Assembly (NCBI GenBank): GCA_020310875.1
Contig: CM035417.1
Location: forward strand, 105,719,147-105,783,146
Direction: 5' to 3'
DNA length: 64,000 nucleotides
Origin: Ceratopteris richardii
Lineage: Eukaryota > Streptophyta > Polypodiopsida > Polypodiales > Pteridaceae
This document shows, piece after piece, positions 23,050-36,795 of this stretch. The notes below the pieces were generated by a model that had not been told where the DNA came from, ran no database searches, and was given only the letters and a program-made list of their open reading frames with translations. The position numbers and the translations under genes were made by a program. Position 1 is the first letter of the stretch, and every line of letters starts with the position of its first letter.

Positions 23050-25481
23050 GTCCCAATAGTTGGATGCCAAGGCTATGTCTAGGGATCCCTTATGACCTTA
23101 GATCCAAAAACCCAATGGACTAAGTGATGTCGTATGTCACTAGTTCCCCTCGTTACAACAAATGGGTCATCACATGGAGGGGGGTTTGAGATGTCCATTC
23201 TCTACCCTTTTATCCAAGACTACTTTCATTCTCATGCAAGCTCATGTATCCCACATGAAAGGATAAGACAAGCCTCACTTAACTCTCCATATGTGCATTG
23301 ACTCAAGCTCTTGGTAAGAGTGCTCATTATCTCCTCATGAAGTCTCCATGCTCATAGAGCATCATATGTAAGTGATTTCCATTTTGATTCATTCATCATG
23401 GTTTCATTTCTTTCTTTCCTTCCCCCATAGCTTGTTCAATGTGTGGATATCAGTAGAGAAGGAGTAGTGCTATTTCATTTCAATAGTTCTAGGGAGAAAG
23501 AATTCCAATAAACTAGAACAATAAAATCAATAAATATTGTTTTACCTATGTCAGATCATGCCACTAAAAATAAAAACATATGCTCAAAACATATGGAATA
23601 TTTTTGGAGTTTGACATTTGAATTTTCCATTGATATCGATGTATTTAATTCATGAAATTATCTAAAAAGGGTATTTCTTTAAGGGCACTAGTAAGAAAGG
23701 CAACCATTATAGATTTTAATTGTAGAGAGAGTTATCTACAAATTTAGTAAAGATGTATCCATGATGTTGTAAAGTTCCTAATAGCCATTGTGCAAGCATT
23801 TGACAAAGATAAGGAAGAAAAAGACTAAGAGACACCATAACATTTTGAATAGACCTAATATAGAACTTGCTGAGAGGTTGTTTCATAACCATCTCATAAT
23901 GGATCATTATGACACATATACAATGCCTCATAAGGAAGCAGTTTGTTTTCTTATGGATTCAATTACAAAATTCACATGAATTTTGCACCTTATATTTTTA
24001 GGCAATTGAATTAAGAATCCCAATCATACCATAGGCATGTTTTAATTGGTGGTACATGTGCATTGATTACAAATGACTATACATGCCTAGGGAAGTCAAA
24101 ACTGTTGTAGCTTGCATTGGTTAAGTTGGTTGACAAAAGTTAGACGTCTACACAATTAACATAGACTCATAATTGCTCAAAAATGTTTTTATAAGAAAGA
24201 TATATAAGTCATGATAATGGAGAACTTACTATAGTGGTTGCAAAACAACTATAAACTACTGAATGACAAGTGATTAAGAGAACTCCAAAAAAGTGGATAA
24301 GAAGAATTAGATCATGAAGAATAGATGGACATTCATATTAGTGCATTATAGATTTTAGGCTTCTATTAGTCACAAATTCCTCTCTCAAACCATAGCTCAA
24401 TGGCACAAAGACTTATGAGAAAAATGTATTGAATAAGGACAATGCAAAAGAATATAAATGACAATAAGTAAAGTATAGTTATCAACCATTATTGAGAGTA
24501 CAATAAAGGAAACATAAGCAATTTTTTTGGATAAATTAAATATTATGGCATCAATATGAGAGTTTATTATTAGATTTGTTGAAAATGTAGAAACATCTAT
24601 GCAAAACTAGGGAAATTTTTTATCAATCAGTTTATTAGAGTCCTCCATCTTACCATCAATCTTATGACCACCACACTTAGAGGCAATAGAAGAAGGATTT
24701 CCACCTACTGTGGAAAGCTTTTACACACCATTAACATCCATTAATGAAGATAATAAAATGGCTTTAAATGAGATTACATTAAAGACCAATAGTAGCCCCA
24801 ACATTTTCTCGATTTAGGTAATTTCATCTTCCCCACCTTCCAATGTTTGAATTGATGCCCCCATTATGCCTCAAGAAAAGAGAATCAACACTTATCATAT
24901 GGTGGTTTCCCACTTGTAGTCCTTGTATACTTCTAGGTCCAAATCCCTTAGTATTATTGCTTTTTAACATCACTTTTCTCCATTGAATCCATTTACTACT
25001 AGTATTTTGACTTCTCTAAGAGAGGTAAACCTTCCGAAGGAAGTTCTCTAGAGAAATCAAACAAAAGAAAGGGACCTGAATCTTGAAAAAGAAGGGCAAG
25101 ATACTATAACAAAACATAGAAGAATGGTGTAGATTAAAAAAAGGCAAAACAAGGATAAAAAATTTTTTGATAAAATTTATGAAACTACCTCAATGAGACT
25201 CGTAGCCTATAGATTCAAAAAAATGAATAACTATCCAAGTTATTATTTGGAATTACCATGAACAACACAACACAATAGAAGCCAATGGAAGCAAAAAAAT
25301 AAGAATTTTGAATGAAGATTGATACATTAGAATCTCAAATTTGTGAGAGGGAGGGTAAAAGAATCCAACTTGTTCAAAGAGAAATTAAAATCAAAGAAAT
25401 GATGTACATCTATTAGAATTTCATGAGGCAAGTGCTTAAGGATGAGATCATTCACCATATTCCAACACAAATTAGGAGGAA
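23050..25481. other. Unclassified AT-rich spacer, possible very old gypsy trace
   Basis: About 2.4 kb without a supported gene. Near 24048-24085 one frame reads WYMCIDYK, which recalls the WRMCVDYR block of Ty3/gypsy reverse transcriptase, but nothing around it is convincing. Otherwise the stretch is AT-rich and unclassified. Confidence 0.4.
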
Positions 25482-25531
<50 letters not shown>

Positions 25532-25655
25532 GTAGTAATGATAATAATAATAATGATAATAATAATAATAATAATAATAATAAGTAGAAGAAGAAGAAGA
25601 AGAAGCAGAAGGAGAAGGAGAAGGAGAAGGAGAAGGAGAAGGAGAAGGAGAAGAA

Positions 25656-25687
<32 letters not shown>

Positions 25688-25817
25688 AGAAGAAGAGGAA
25701 GAGGAAGAGGCAGAGGAAAAGGAAGGGGAAGAGGAAGAGGAAGAGCAAGAAGAAGAAGAAGAAGAAGAAGAAGAAGAAGAAGAAGAAGAAGAAGAAGAAG
25801 AAGAAGAAGAAGAAGAA

Positions 25818-25864
<47 letters not shown>

Positions 25865-25898
25865 AGAAGAAGAAGAAGAAGAAGAAGAAGAAGAAGAA

Positions 25899-25958
<60 letters not shown>

Positions 25959-26090
25959 GAAGAAGAAGAAGAAGGAAAGAAGAGGAAGAGGAAGAGGAAG
26001 AGGAGGAGGAGGAAGAAGAAGAAGAAGAAGAAGAAGAAGAAGAAGAAGAAGAAGAAGAACAACAACAACAACAACAACAACAACAAGAAG
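25482..26090. repeat. Compound trinucleotide microsatellite (AAT/AAG/GGA/AAC)
   Basis: About 600 bp of interrupted triplet repeats in blocks: AAT, then AAG with GGAGAA variants, a second AAT block near 25902-25958, more AAG and GAGGAA, and a final AAC block near 26058-26086. The three-base period leaves several frames open for more than 200 codons; these are by-products of the repeat, not genes. Confidence 0.97.
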
Positions 26091-26563
26091 GTACATTGTT
26101 CAAGTCAAATGTTCCTTAGTATATTCAAACCTATTCTAGAAAAAAGTTAAAAAGCCATTATGTAAATAGGTAAAAAAAATGTGGATCAAAACTATAAATA
26201 AATTATGTAAAGATATTGAAGGAGAATGAGATTACTAGATATGGCCATTAAAAAGATATTTCAATTTACAAATAAGTTGCAAATTCATACTACTTTTGAT
26301 AGCATACGTCTAAGATCAATGAAGATTGTAGGGCTATATTTAGGAAGCAAAAATTCAATATTTGATCTTAATCAAGCCCCATCAATAAATTTCCCTTGGA
26401 CTTAATATGTACAATTAATATTTGTACCTTTTCAATGCATGCATACATTTTTGAAAGATCCTTTTTACTTCTTTTTTTTTTGAACAACGGTGTCATATCT
26501 CTTTGTATGCATACATCCTCAAAAGCCTATCTCTACATACGTATTTCAAAAGTTCAAACAATT
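26091..26563. other. Unclassified spacer
   Basis: AT-rich, with a short T run at about 26473-26482. No gene or element is recognised. It forms the left flank of the family-C nest. Confidence 0.5.
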
Positions 26564-26781
26564 TGCTGATATATTTTAGTAGTGATGTGTGAGAACACAC
26601 TTAAGATCATTAGGGCACTGTTTTCCCTCTTTAGAAGGGTTTTCCCCCTAGCTTATATATATGCGTATAAACCTTATGTGTTACTTATCTTTGTACATTC
26701 ACTTGGTAATACATTTTGGATTGCCTTGTGCTCCAAGTTTCTTCTTCTTCCTTGTGCTTCCACGGACCTCAAACTCCAACA
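26564..26781 (+). repeat. 5' LTR of outer family-C fossil F
   Basis: Begins TGCTGATATATTTTAG and ends ACTCCAACA; followed after two bases by TGGTATCAAAGC, a one-base variant of the initiator-Met primer site. Confidence 0.85.
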
Positions 26782-26940
26782 ATTGGTATCAAAGCAGGGC
26801 CCTACTTCATCTAGGGCATCATCAGCACCCCTCCGATCAAAGTCTCAAAATCGCACAAAATTGATAAGCATACTTGGGGCGACTACGAGTTCAAAACAAC
26901 TTTGCTTTGTGGCATTGAAACTTTGATATGAGCTCATTTC

Positions 26941-27172
26941 TGTTGATATATTTAGGTAGTGATGTGTGTGAACACACTAGGATTGTCGGGGCACTTTTTT
27001 CCTCTTTAGGAGGTTCCCCCCCCCCCCCCCTTGTATATACGCCTATAGCCCTAACAGGTTACCTATCTTTGTACATTCTAGTGGTAATACATTCAGTATT
27101 GTGTGTTGAGCTCCAAGCTCCTTCTTCTTCCTTGTGTTGTTTGCATGCTTCCGCAGACGTTTAACTCCAACA
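26941..27172 (+). repeat. Second family-C LTR (element D) inside the leader of F
   Basis: Begins TGTTGATATATTTAGG and ends ACTCCAACA; TGGTATCAGAGC follows at 27175-27186. It lies inside the leader of the preceding LTR, at a point matched by the GGGCTCGTTTC sequence of the related leader near 28970. A run of 14 C lies at about 27008-27021. Confidence 0.88.
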
Positions 27173-28589
27173 ATTGGTATCAGAGCAAGTCGCCGCTTCA
27201 TCTAGGGCATTGTCAACATCTTTCCGATCGCAGTCTCAGAATCGTATGAAATTTGGTGAGCATACCCAAAGTGTTTCAAAAATCAAAATGTTTTACAGAT
27301 TTTTCTTGGGAATAACTCGAAGAGCAATGACTATCGTTTGTATCACCCACAAACTAAACCCATTTTGGTTAGTTGTGATGTTGTTTTTGTGGAAAATGCA
27401 ATTCAATCATTATTTTCATGTACTAAGGAGACATTAGTTACCTCTAAAGATGTGTATGACACTTTGTTGCCTCTTTTTACAAGTGGACTATCAAGTGCTC
27501 GACAAGATAAGGTGATTTTTTAGGCTTTACACGTTTCAAATAATTATGTAGATCATTCCATTTCTTATGTAGATTTACATGATGCACTTGCTGATGAGAG
27601 TTGATATAGAGGAGGCAAAAACTATGTCTAAATGGTAGGTGCAAACTTTGAGAGATAGAAAACTATGCCTCTAGTCATTGCGATGAGAATGAGCCTATTT
27701 CTTTTGATGAAGCAAAAAATTTAGAAAATAGGAAGGATTCTATACAATTAGATATGATGTTGTTATGAAGAATGGCACTTGGTCTTTATGTGAGTTTCCT
27801 CCAAGAAAAACGACCATTGACACTAAATGGGTATACAAGTTGAAACTTGAACCTGATGGAGCAGTTGACAGGTATAAGGCGAGTCTTGTTGCAAAAGGTC
27901 ATGCTCAAGAGAGAGACATTGATTTTGATAAGACCTTTTCTCCTACATGTCATATGACCATTCTTTGTACCATCTATGCACTTATAGCTATTCATGGTTG
28001 GAATGTACATCAGTTGGAAATTAAGACTTCATTTCTGAATGGTGGATTAAATGAAGAAGTGTATGTATCTCATCCCCATAGTTTTGTGAAAAATGGGCAT
28101 GAAAACAAAGTGTGTAGGCTGAAAAAGGAATAACATGGTTTGAAGCAAGCACCATGTGCTTGGTATGAAAAGATAGATGAACAGTCCAACTAAGAGCACC
28201 TTATATATTAAGCATGCAAATGATGTACTTCTAATCATTTTTATATTATGTTGATGACATGTTGCTTACTGGTCCTAATGAGAAGCATATTGGTGAATTT
28301 AAGGCTGATTTGCATGCCTATTTTGAGATGTTCGATTTGGGGCATTTGCATCATTGTTTTGGCATTCAATTTATGCAATCTGGTGGGGGAATAGCTGTGT
28401 GTCAAACAAAGCATATTGATACATTATTGTAGTGTTTTGGCCTTTAAGATTTCAAACCTATTCCACACCTATGGAAACATGTTTATGTTTGAGCATTCAT
28501 GATATTGGAGATGCATTTGATGTTGTTCTCTATCATGAGGTTGTTGGATGCTTGATTTTCTTATGCATAACTCAGCATGATATTCAACT

Positions 28590-28818
28590 TGTTGATATAT
28601 TTAGGTAGTGATGTGTGTGAACACAGCAGGACTGTCGGTGCACCTTTTTCCCTCTTTAGGAGGTTTTTTCCCCCGGCTTGTATATACGCCTATTGCCCTA
28701 ATGGGCTACGTATCTTTGTACATTCTCTAGTAATACATTCAGTATTGTGTGTTGTGCTCCAAGCTTCTTCTTCTTCCTTGTGTTGTTCGTGTGCTTCCGC
28801 AGACGTCTAACTCCAACA
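28590..28818 (+). repeat. 5' LTR of element E
   Basis: 229 bp, TGTTGATATA...CTCCAACA; includes a CTTCTTCTTCTTCC pyrimidine block typical of the family. Confidence 0.94.
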
Positions 28819-28820
28819 AT

Positions 28821-28832
28821 TGGTATCAGAGC
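28821..28832 (+). other. Primer-binding site of element E
   Basis: TGGTATCAGAGC two bases after the 5' LTR; initiator-Met tRNA type. Confidence 0.92.
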
Positions 28833-31800
28833 AGGTCGTCGCTTCATCTAGAGCGCCGTCGACACTCCTCCGGTTGCAGTCTCAGAATTGCATGAATTTT
28901 GGTAAGCATACTCAGTGTGTTTTCGAGATCAAAACAGCTTTGCTGTGTGGTGCCGAAATCACGATCTGGGCTCGTTTCGGCCTCCGAACGCACTATCATA
29001 GCGCTTGTGCAGGCTATTTTATCTTTTTGTGCAAAAAGTATATACCAGTTTTTGTTTGCCAGTATAAGCTTCTCGAAGTCTGCTACAGGTCTAGCGGAAT
29101 TCATCTAGGTAGTTCTGTTCAACTTTTTGAGATACGGTCAATTTTCTACATCAAGCTATTTTAGTCACCGGCCATGGCTGAAAGCAGTGAAGTATTTCGT
29201 ATGTTGGCTGTTGAGGATAACTTGGATGGTACCAACTATCCATTATGGGCTTATATGATGCGACATGTTTTGGTTGCAAAAGGACTGTGGAACATTGTGC
29301 AGGGTATCAAAAAACGTCCTATCACACATGCAACTGTTACAACTGTAGGTACTAAAGCTGATGCAAAAGGTGTCGAAGATGATGATATTCTGCATATTCC
29401 TGTTCATGTTGCGGTTTTTGCTGCACCTATTGCAGAGCAGATTCGCTGGGATGGCAGAGATGCCTAGGCACATGCATTGATAGCTTTGTCTGTCAAACGT
29501 GCCATTATTCCTCACATTCGCTCTTGTAGAAGAACTAAGGATGCTTGGGATACACTTACCACATTATACCAAGCTAGGAATGAGGCTCGTGTTGCTTACC
29601 TCCGAAAACAATTGGAGAGTGAGCACATGAATGACGGTGATTCTATGGACAGTTTCCTAACGAAGATCAAAAACTTGAAGGAATAGTTGATTTCTGCTGA
29701 TGAGGTTATACCAAATAGCTCACTTGTGCAGACCGTTCTGAATGGTCTTCCTGATTCATATCAAAGTTTTGCTTCTACTCTTCGGTTGATGATGAAAGGC
29801 AATCCAAATGCCTTATCATTTAAGGAGTTAGTCTCTGTTCTGTTGCAGGAAGATCAGTCCAGGCAGAACAGGTCCATTATGCGAGTTGCAGATCAATCTT
29901 TCTTGGCTAGTCAGAAGGGCAAAGGAAAATGGAGCTCTTCAATTAGTAAGCAGAAATCGGCTAATTCTGCATATTCAAAGAAGGAAGATAAAGATGAGAA
30001 GAAATCAAAAAAGCAGAAATTGTTTTGTAAGTACTGTAAAGGGAATGATCATATCATAAAGAAGTGTCCAAAACTGGCTGCTAAAGAGGCAAAAAAGAAA
30101 GAGGCTGGAATGGTTGTTGCAGAGGCCTCCACACCAAAAACAAAGTCTGCTAATCTTGTGTAGGAAGAAGAATGGGCGTTTACTACTGTCTGCAATTTTG
30201 AACCATCTTCTCATGAGCAGTGCATGTCTACAGTAGACTCAGATGTTTGGTATTTTGACAATGGGGCAAACAAACATATTACCTCGCAACACAGTTTCTT
30301 CTCTTCACTCGAGCCTGCCCCTATAGGGAATACTGTTACATGCGGCAACAACTCCTCTTATCCTGTTATGGGAGTTGGTAAGATCATTTTGACTACGTTG
30401 ATGGTAGTTCTTTCACTTTGTCAGATGCTTTATTTATGCCAGGGATCAAGAAGAACCTGTTATCAGTTTCTATATTAGCCAAGATTGGCTTGGTTGTGAA
30501 ATTTGTTGATGACAGGTGTCCAGTTCATGATTTGTCAAATGGCGATGTGATTATTGCTTTTGGCATTTTATGTCATGGGTTGTGTAAGCTCATAGACTAA
30601 GAGAGATCTGTAAATGATTTGGCATGTGCAGTAAATGATTCTCAAGCTATGTCAGATGCAAAGCTTTGGCATGCACGCTTTGGTCATCTGAATTTTGCTA
30701 GTTTGCTACGCCTGCAGAAATCTGAAATGGTGTCCTCTTTGCCCAAACTTGAGGCACCTGGAAAACATGTTTGTGAAGGCTGTATTTTGGGCAAAATGCA
30801 ACGTTCATCCTTTCCAAAAGATGGTTCAGTTCGGGCTCATCAGAAATTGTAGCTTGTACATAGTGATGTCTGTCGTCTTATGCAGACACCTTCTTTTGGG
30901 AATTATCTTTACTTCGTGACTTTCATTGATGATTTTTACAGGCATGCATGGGTATATCCATTGAAGGCAAAGTCCAAAGTGTTCATGTGCTTGAAACAGT
31001 TTTTGGTTTTGGCTGAAAATCTGTCAGCATGTAAAATGGGTACCCTCCATTCTGATCGAGGGGGGGAATATATGTCTTCTGATTTTAATGCATTTCTGAC
31101 TGAACGTGGAATAAATGCTGAACGAAAGAACAGGCCACTCATGGAGATGGCGAGGTGTATGGTCAAGAGTCAGGCTTTACCATATAGTTTCTGGCTTGAG
31201 GCTATCATGTGTGCAGCATATGTACTGAACAGGTATTCCACTAAGCACTGCAGTCTATCACTCCATATGAGGCTTGGCATGACCGCAAGCCATCTATTGC
31301 TCATCTGCGTGTTTTTGGTTGTTTGGCATATGCATTAGTGCCTGAACAACATCGCAAAAAAATGGATGATAAAGCAGTAAAATGCATTTTTGTTGGGTAC
31401 AGTTTTGAAAGTAAAGGCTATCGTTTGTATCATCCACAGACTAAATGCATTCTGGTTAGCCGTGATGTTGTTTTTGTGGAAGATATTATTCAGCCATTGC
31501 TTTCATGTACTAAGGAGACATCTGTTAGCTCCAAAGACATGTATGATACTTTGGTGCCTCTTTTTATAAGTGGACAGTCTAGTGGTGGTCCTAATGAGGC
31601 AACTTCTCAACCTTTGCAGGTTTCATGTGATGATGCAGATAATTCCATTTCTGATGCAGATGTACATGATGCACTTATTGATGAGAGAGCTGATTTTGAG
31701 CAGGCAAGAACTATGCCAAAGTGGCTAGTGCAGACCTTGTGTGATAGCAAATTAGATGCACCTTTGTCATATTGTACTCATTCAGGCTCTCATAGTGCCT

Positions 31801-33462
31801 CTTGCATCAGATTGCTATGCTATGGTTGCATCTAGTCTCTGTGATGAGAATGATCCTGTTTCGTTTGATGAAGCACAAAATTCAGAAAATTGGATAGCTG
31901 CTATGCAATCTGAATATGATGCTATAATGAAGAATGGTACTTGGTCTTTATGTGACTTGCCTCCTGGCAAGAAGGCCATTGGCACTAAGTGGGTATACAA
32001 GCTGAAGTGTAAACCGGATGGTACAGTTGAAAGGTATAAGGCTAGGCTTGTTACAAAGGGTTATGCACAGGAAAGAGGCATTGATTTTGATGAGACCTTT
32101 GCATCTACATGCCGTATGACTACTGTTCGGAGCATCTTTGCACTTGCAACTCATCATGGTTGGAATGTACATCAGTTGGACATTAAAACAGCATTTCTGA
32201 ATGATGACTTGCATGAAAAAGTGTATGTTTTTCAGCCCCGTGGATTTGTGCAAAAAGGGCATGAAAACCAGGTGTGCAGGTTAAAGAAGGCATTATATGG
32301 TTTAAAGCAAGCACCGCATGCTTGGTATGAGAAGATACATGCCTATCTGGTTGCACATGGTTTTGAGAATAGTCCAATTGAAAGCACCTTATATGTTAAG
32401 CATGTTACTGATGTGCTTCTGATGATTGTTGTCTATGTTGATGACATGCTGCTCACTAGTCCTATTGAGAAGCATATTGCTAATTTTAAGGCTGATTTGC
32501 ATGCCTCATTTAAGATGTCTGATTTGGGGCATTTGCATCACTATTTGGGCATTCAGTTTATGCAAGTTGATGGTGGAATGGCTTTGTGTTATACAAAATA
32601 TATTGACACATTATTGCAGTGTTTTGGCCTTGAAGACTGTAAGCCTATTGCCACTCCTATGGAGACGGGTTTACGATTGAGTCTTCATGATGTTTGAGAT
32701 GCATTTGATGTTGTTCTCTATCAGCAGGTTGTTGGATGCTTCATTTACTTATGCATTACTCGGCCAGATATTCAGTTTGTTGTCTCACAGATGAGCAGGC
32801 TTATGCATTGCCCAGGAGTCAAGCATTGGCAGGAAGTTAAGCGCATCTTTCGCTATTTGAGTGGTACTCGGCTACTTGGGTTGTTTTATCCCAAGGGGGG
32901 ATCACTACAGCCAGATTTGCATGCTTTTTTTGACTCTAATTGGGCTGGTTGCAGGCACTTGTATGTCCACTAGTGGCTTTTGCTTCATGCTCGGTAGCTC
33001 ATGTATATCTTGGTTGAGCAAGAAGCAGCCTACTCTGGCCACTTCCAGTTGTGAGGCTGAGTATAGGGAAGCTTTCACAGCGACTGCTGAGTGTGTGTGG
33101 CTCAGACGCCTTATGGCTGGTTTGGGTGTTGGTCAGACTTCTTCCACCACCATCTTCACTGACAGTCAGAGCGCATTGGAAGTTGCGAGGAACCCTGTGT
33201 TCCATGCTCGCACTAAGCACATTGAGGTGCATTATCACTATGTTAGAGAGAGGTTCTCTGCTGGGGAGATCAACTTGGCATATGTGCCCACGCAGGAGAA
33301 CATTGCAGACCTTTTCACGAAGGCTCTGCCAAGGGAGAAGTTTGAAGCTTTCCGCAAAGCTTTGGGCTTACTTCCTTTTGTGGAGTGATTTCCACATAGC
33401 TTGGCACTTCCTTATACATGAGTGCCAGCTCCTTGTTCACCGCATCACTCCCAGGGGGGATT

Positions 33463-33695
33463 TGTTGATATATTTAAGTAGTGATGTGTGTGAACACACT
33501 AGGACTGTCGGGGCACTTTTTTCCCTCTTTAGGAGGTTTTTTTCCCCCGGCTTGTATACACACGTATTACCCTAATGGGCTACTTATCTTTGTATATTCT
33601 CTAGTAATACATTCAGTATTGTGTGTTGTGCTCCAAGCTTCTTCTTCTTCTTCCTTGTGTTGTTCGCGTGCTTCCGCAAGCATCTAACTCCAACA
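33463..33695 (+). repeat. 3' LTR of element E
   Basis: 233 bp, preceded by the purine-rich CCAGGGGGGATT polypurine tract and followed by CAACT, the second copy of the target duplication. Confidence 0.94.
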
Positions 33696-34135
33696 CAACT
33701 TGATGTCTCTAAGATGAGTAGGTTTTATGCATTGCCCATGTGTCAAGCATTGGTAGGTGGTTAAGTGCATCTTTCACTACTTCAGTGGTACCGGGATACT
33801 TTTGCTTTATCCAAAGGGAGGATCCATACCGCCATTTTACATGCTTTTTGAAACTCTCACTAGGCTGGTTGCTATGATAATTATGGGTCCACTAGTGGTT
33901 TTTGCTTTATGCTTGGTAGTTAATGCATACCTTGGTTGAGGAAGAAGCAACCTACTATGCCCATTTCTAGTTGTAAGGTTGAGTATAGGGAATCCTTCAT
34001 AGCGACTATTCAGTGTGTGTGGCTCAAACATCTTTTGGATGATTTGGGTGTTGGTCAATCTTCTTCAATCACATTGCGCTTCCTTATACATGAGTGTTAG
34101 CTCCTTGTTCACTGCATTACTCCCACGAGGGGATT

Positions 34136-34346
34136 TATTGATACATTTTGCTAGTGATATGTGAACACACTTAAGACCATTGGGACACTTTTTCCCTCTT
34201 TCGGAGGTTTTTCCCCCTTGGCTTAGATCCACGCCTATAACCCTAAGGGATTAATTATCTTTCCACATTTACTTGATAATACATTTTGTATTGTGTTGTT
34301 CTCCAAGCTTCTTCTTTTTCCTTGAAGAAGATCTCAAACTCCAACA
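34136..34346 (+). repeat. 3' LTR of outer family-C fossil F
   Basis: A divergent family-C LTR starting TATTGATACATTTTG and ending ACTCCAACA, preceded by a GAGGGGATT polypurine remnant. It is closest to the LTR at 26564-26781. Confidence 0.82.
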
Positions 34347-35060
<714 letters not shown>

Positions 35061-35064
<4 letters not shown>

Positions 35065-36795
35065 CTCAAATATCGTCTTTTTTGCTAGCCATAGAAAGTT
35101 CCCTCCATGCGCTTGCGAATGCCTAAATGGTCGGCAAATATGATATACTTCATCTCTTTAAGTTTTTAACCCTCACGAAGATGGGTGATCTCGTGGTTGC
35201 AACATGCTGTGTTCAAGTTCAAGTTTATAAAGCATCTAGTAAGTTTTCGAGTCTCACGAAATGGAACCAAGTTTGCACAACTTATGAGAGCCGTTCTCTT
35301 GAACTTTGGAGAACATGGTAAAAAGTTCTGTTACGAAATATACCTTCCCAAAAGAGGTATACACAAGAAAGTTCCCACGTCAAAGAATACATGTCACCAC
35401 ACAGCTTATACCGAAGAAAAAGTTCCTACACATCTGTCTATTATGAAAGCATAATACTAAAGATTTCCAAAGCCCTGAGCCTGAGTTTTACCGCCATGCA
35501 ACAAACCCAAGTAGAAGATCAGCCAATTAGTGATGATAATATGTATTAAAGAATTTATCCAATTCATTAAGTGGCTCCTTGCCTCCCATGCGCTGCTTAA
35601 CAACATGGATGTGACAAACTGAATTGGAGAGAGTGCATGTATAACTGTTAAAATGACACTTCTCTCATGTCTTTATAACAGGGTCAACGATTGAATGCTT
35701 GAAGAGAGAAGCGATAAATCGTGACAAAAAGAGAGAATGACTCACTAAGAAAAATTGCTGCGATTTGAAGTCACCCTCAAGGTCTAATTAGCTGCTACAT
35801 TTAGATCAAGCTGCATAAGCTCCTTTCCCAGGTCAACTTTCCAAATCACGGTGGCAATTGTGCACCACTCATTTTAAAATTTGCTGAGAATTCATGCCAC
35901 CATCTTGAGCTTCAATGAGCCATTACATATAGATCAAGTCAAGGAAAATTGTTTCCCAGGTTAATATTCCAAACAACACACACACCCCCCTGCCGACCTG
36001 ACTCAACCAACAACCAAAAGGAAGCGCCTCTATAGAACATGAAATCCCCAAGAAATAAATTTCAAACTACATTCTGAAAATAGCACCTCTATAAACACTT
36101 AATTCATCTTGAGTGCACCCTTGCATGTAGAAAGATATCTCTTGTCATCTTGACAGCTCAGTTTCATGACTTGTTACATTCCATTCAATCAAAGCTACCA
36201 TTCCTCTACACCACTCCTCACAAAAGAGGGATTACATGGGTGAACTGCCCAGGTACTTGACAAGGCTTACACAGGAGTTACGCATCAGCATCCTACCTAA
36301 TAGTCTCAACATCAATTCCAGGAACCTGACATAGACCTACTTCATTTCCTCATTTGTTCCACTCATTCAAAAAAAATCCTCAAGGTACTGATTGCAGCGT
36401 AAGACCAGTTTTAATAACGAAAGTGAGGACAATATTTCAGAATCTGTTAAAATGCAGGTACAAAATGGGATTAAAATACAGTCTGCATGAGTGTCTTGTC
36501 AATCAGAAGATGCACTGGTGTTTGCTAGTTGATTCCTTGGGAACTCTTATTGAAGCGTGAAATAGATATAGACATCACTTCATTCCACACAATTGGTTCC
36601 TTCAACTTTTGAATGAATTAATACTCATAAACACCAGCAAACTGCAAACATGTGTAACAGTACCGTAAAATTCCCACATTCCAGATCATTGATCATAGAT
36701 ACTATCATGGTTGTCAATTTATCAATAATGTTATAAACAGGATACTTTTTAAGGGCTCTCAATGTAATATACATTCGCAGAGTTGTGATCATCCA
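35061..36795. other. Spacer downstream of the host gene, including its 3' UTR
   Basis: Non-repetitive DNA with no supported coding region. The part next to 36795 should hold the 3' untranslated region of the minus-strand gene. I do not see a clear AATAAA signal close to the stop. Repeated phrases around AGATCAAG...CCAGGT at about 35815-35835 and 35930-35965 hint at a local duplication. Confidence 0.5.

Larger units (their letters stand above)
28590..33695 (+). mobile_element. Near full-length family-C copia element E
   Basis: A 5.1-kb copia element flanked by CAACT at 28585-28589 and 33696-33700. Parts in order: 5' LTR 28590-28818, primer-binding site 28821-28832, gag from about 29174 with a CCHC knuckle near 30028, protease (about 30235), pre-integrase (about 30660), integrase (about 30840-31480), reverse transcriptase (about 31830-32690), RNase H (about 32930-33388) and 3' LTR 33463-33695. 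The LTRs differ at about 15 of 229 positions by eye (about 6.5%), so it is clearly older than the element at 4363. All domains are represented, but the coding part has roughly half a dozen or more breaks. It lies in the RT/RNase H region of the outer family-C fossil. Confidence 0.94.
26564..34346 (+). mobile_element. Family-C copia nest (outer fossil F/D)
   Basis: An outer plus-strand family-C fossil. It has a 5' LTR at 26564-26781 with leader to 26940, then a second LTR at 26941-27172 with its own leader. Shortened pol remains follow: integrase C-terminus and reverse transcriptase at about 27325-28589, and RT/RNase H at 33701-34135. A 3' LTR closes it at 34136-34346. The 3' LTR resembles the first LTR more than the second, sharing CACTTAAGA and a CTCAAACTCCAACA end. 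CAATT before 26564 and CAAAT after 34346 may be a decayed target duplication. Gag and much of integrase are missing. A younger family-C element (28590-33695) interrupts it. Heavily broken. Confidence 0.85.

Noticed and set aside
25442-26119. Several open frames of 200 codons or more on both strands
   Set aside because: They consist only of poly-Leu, poly-Ser, poly-Arg, poly-Ile or similar runs produced by triplet repeats.
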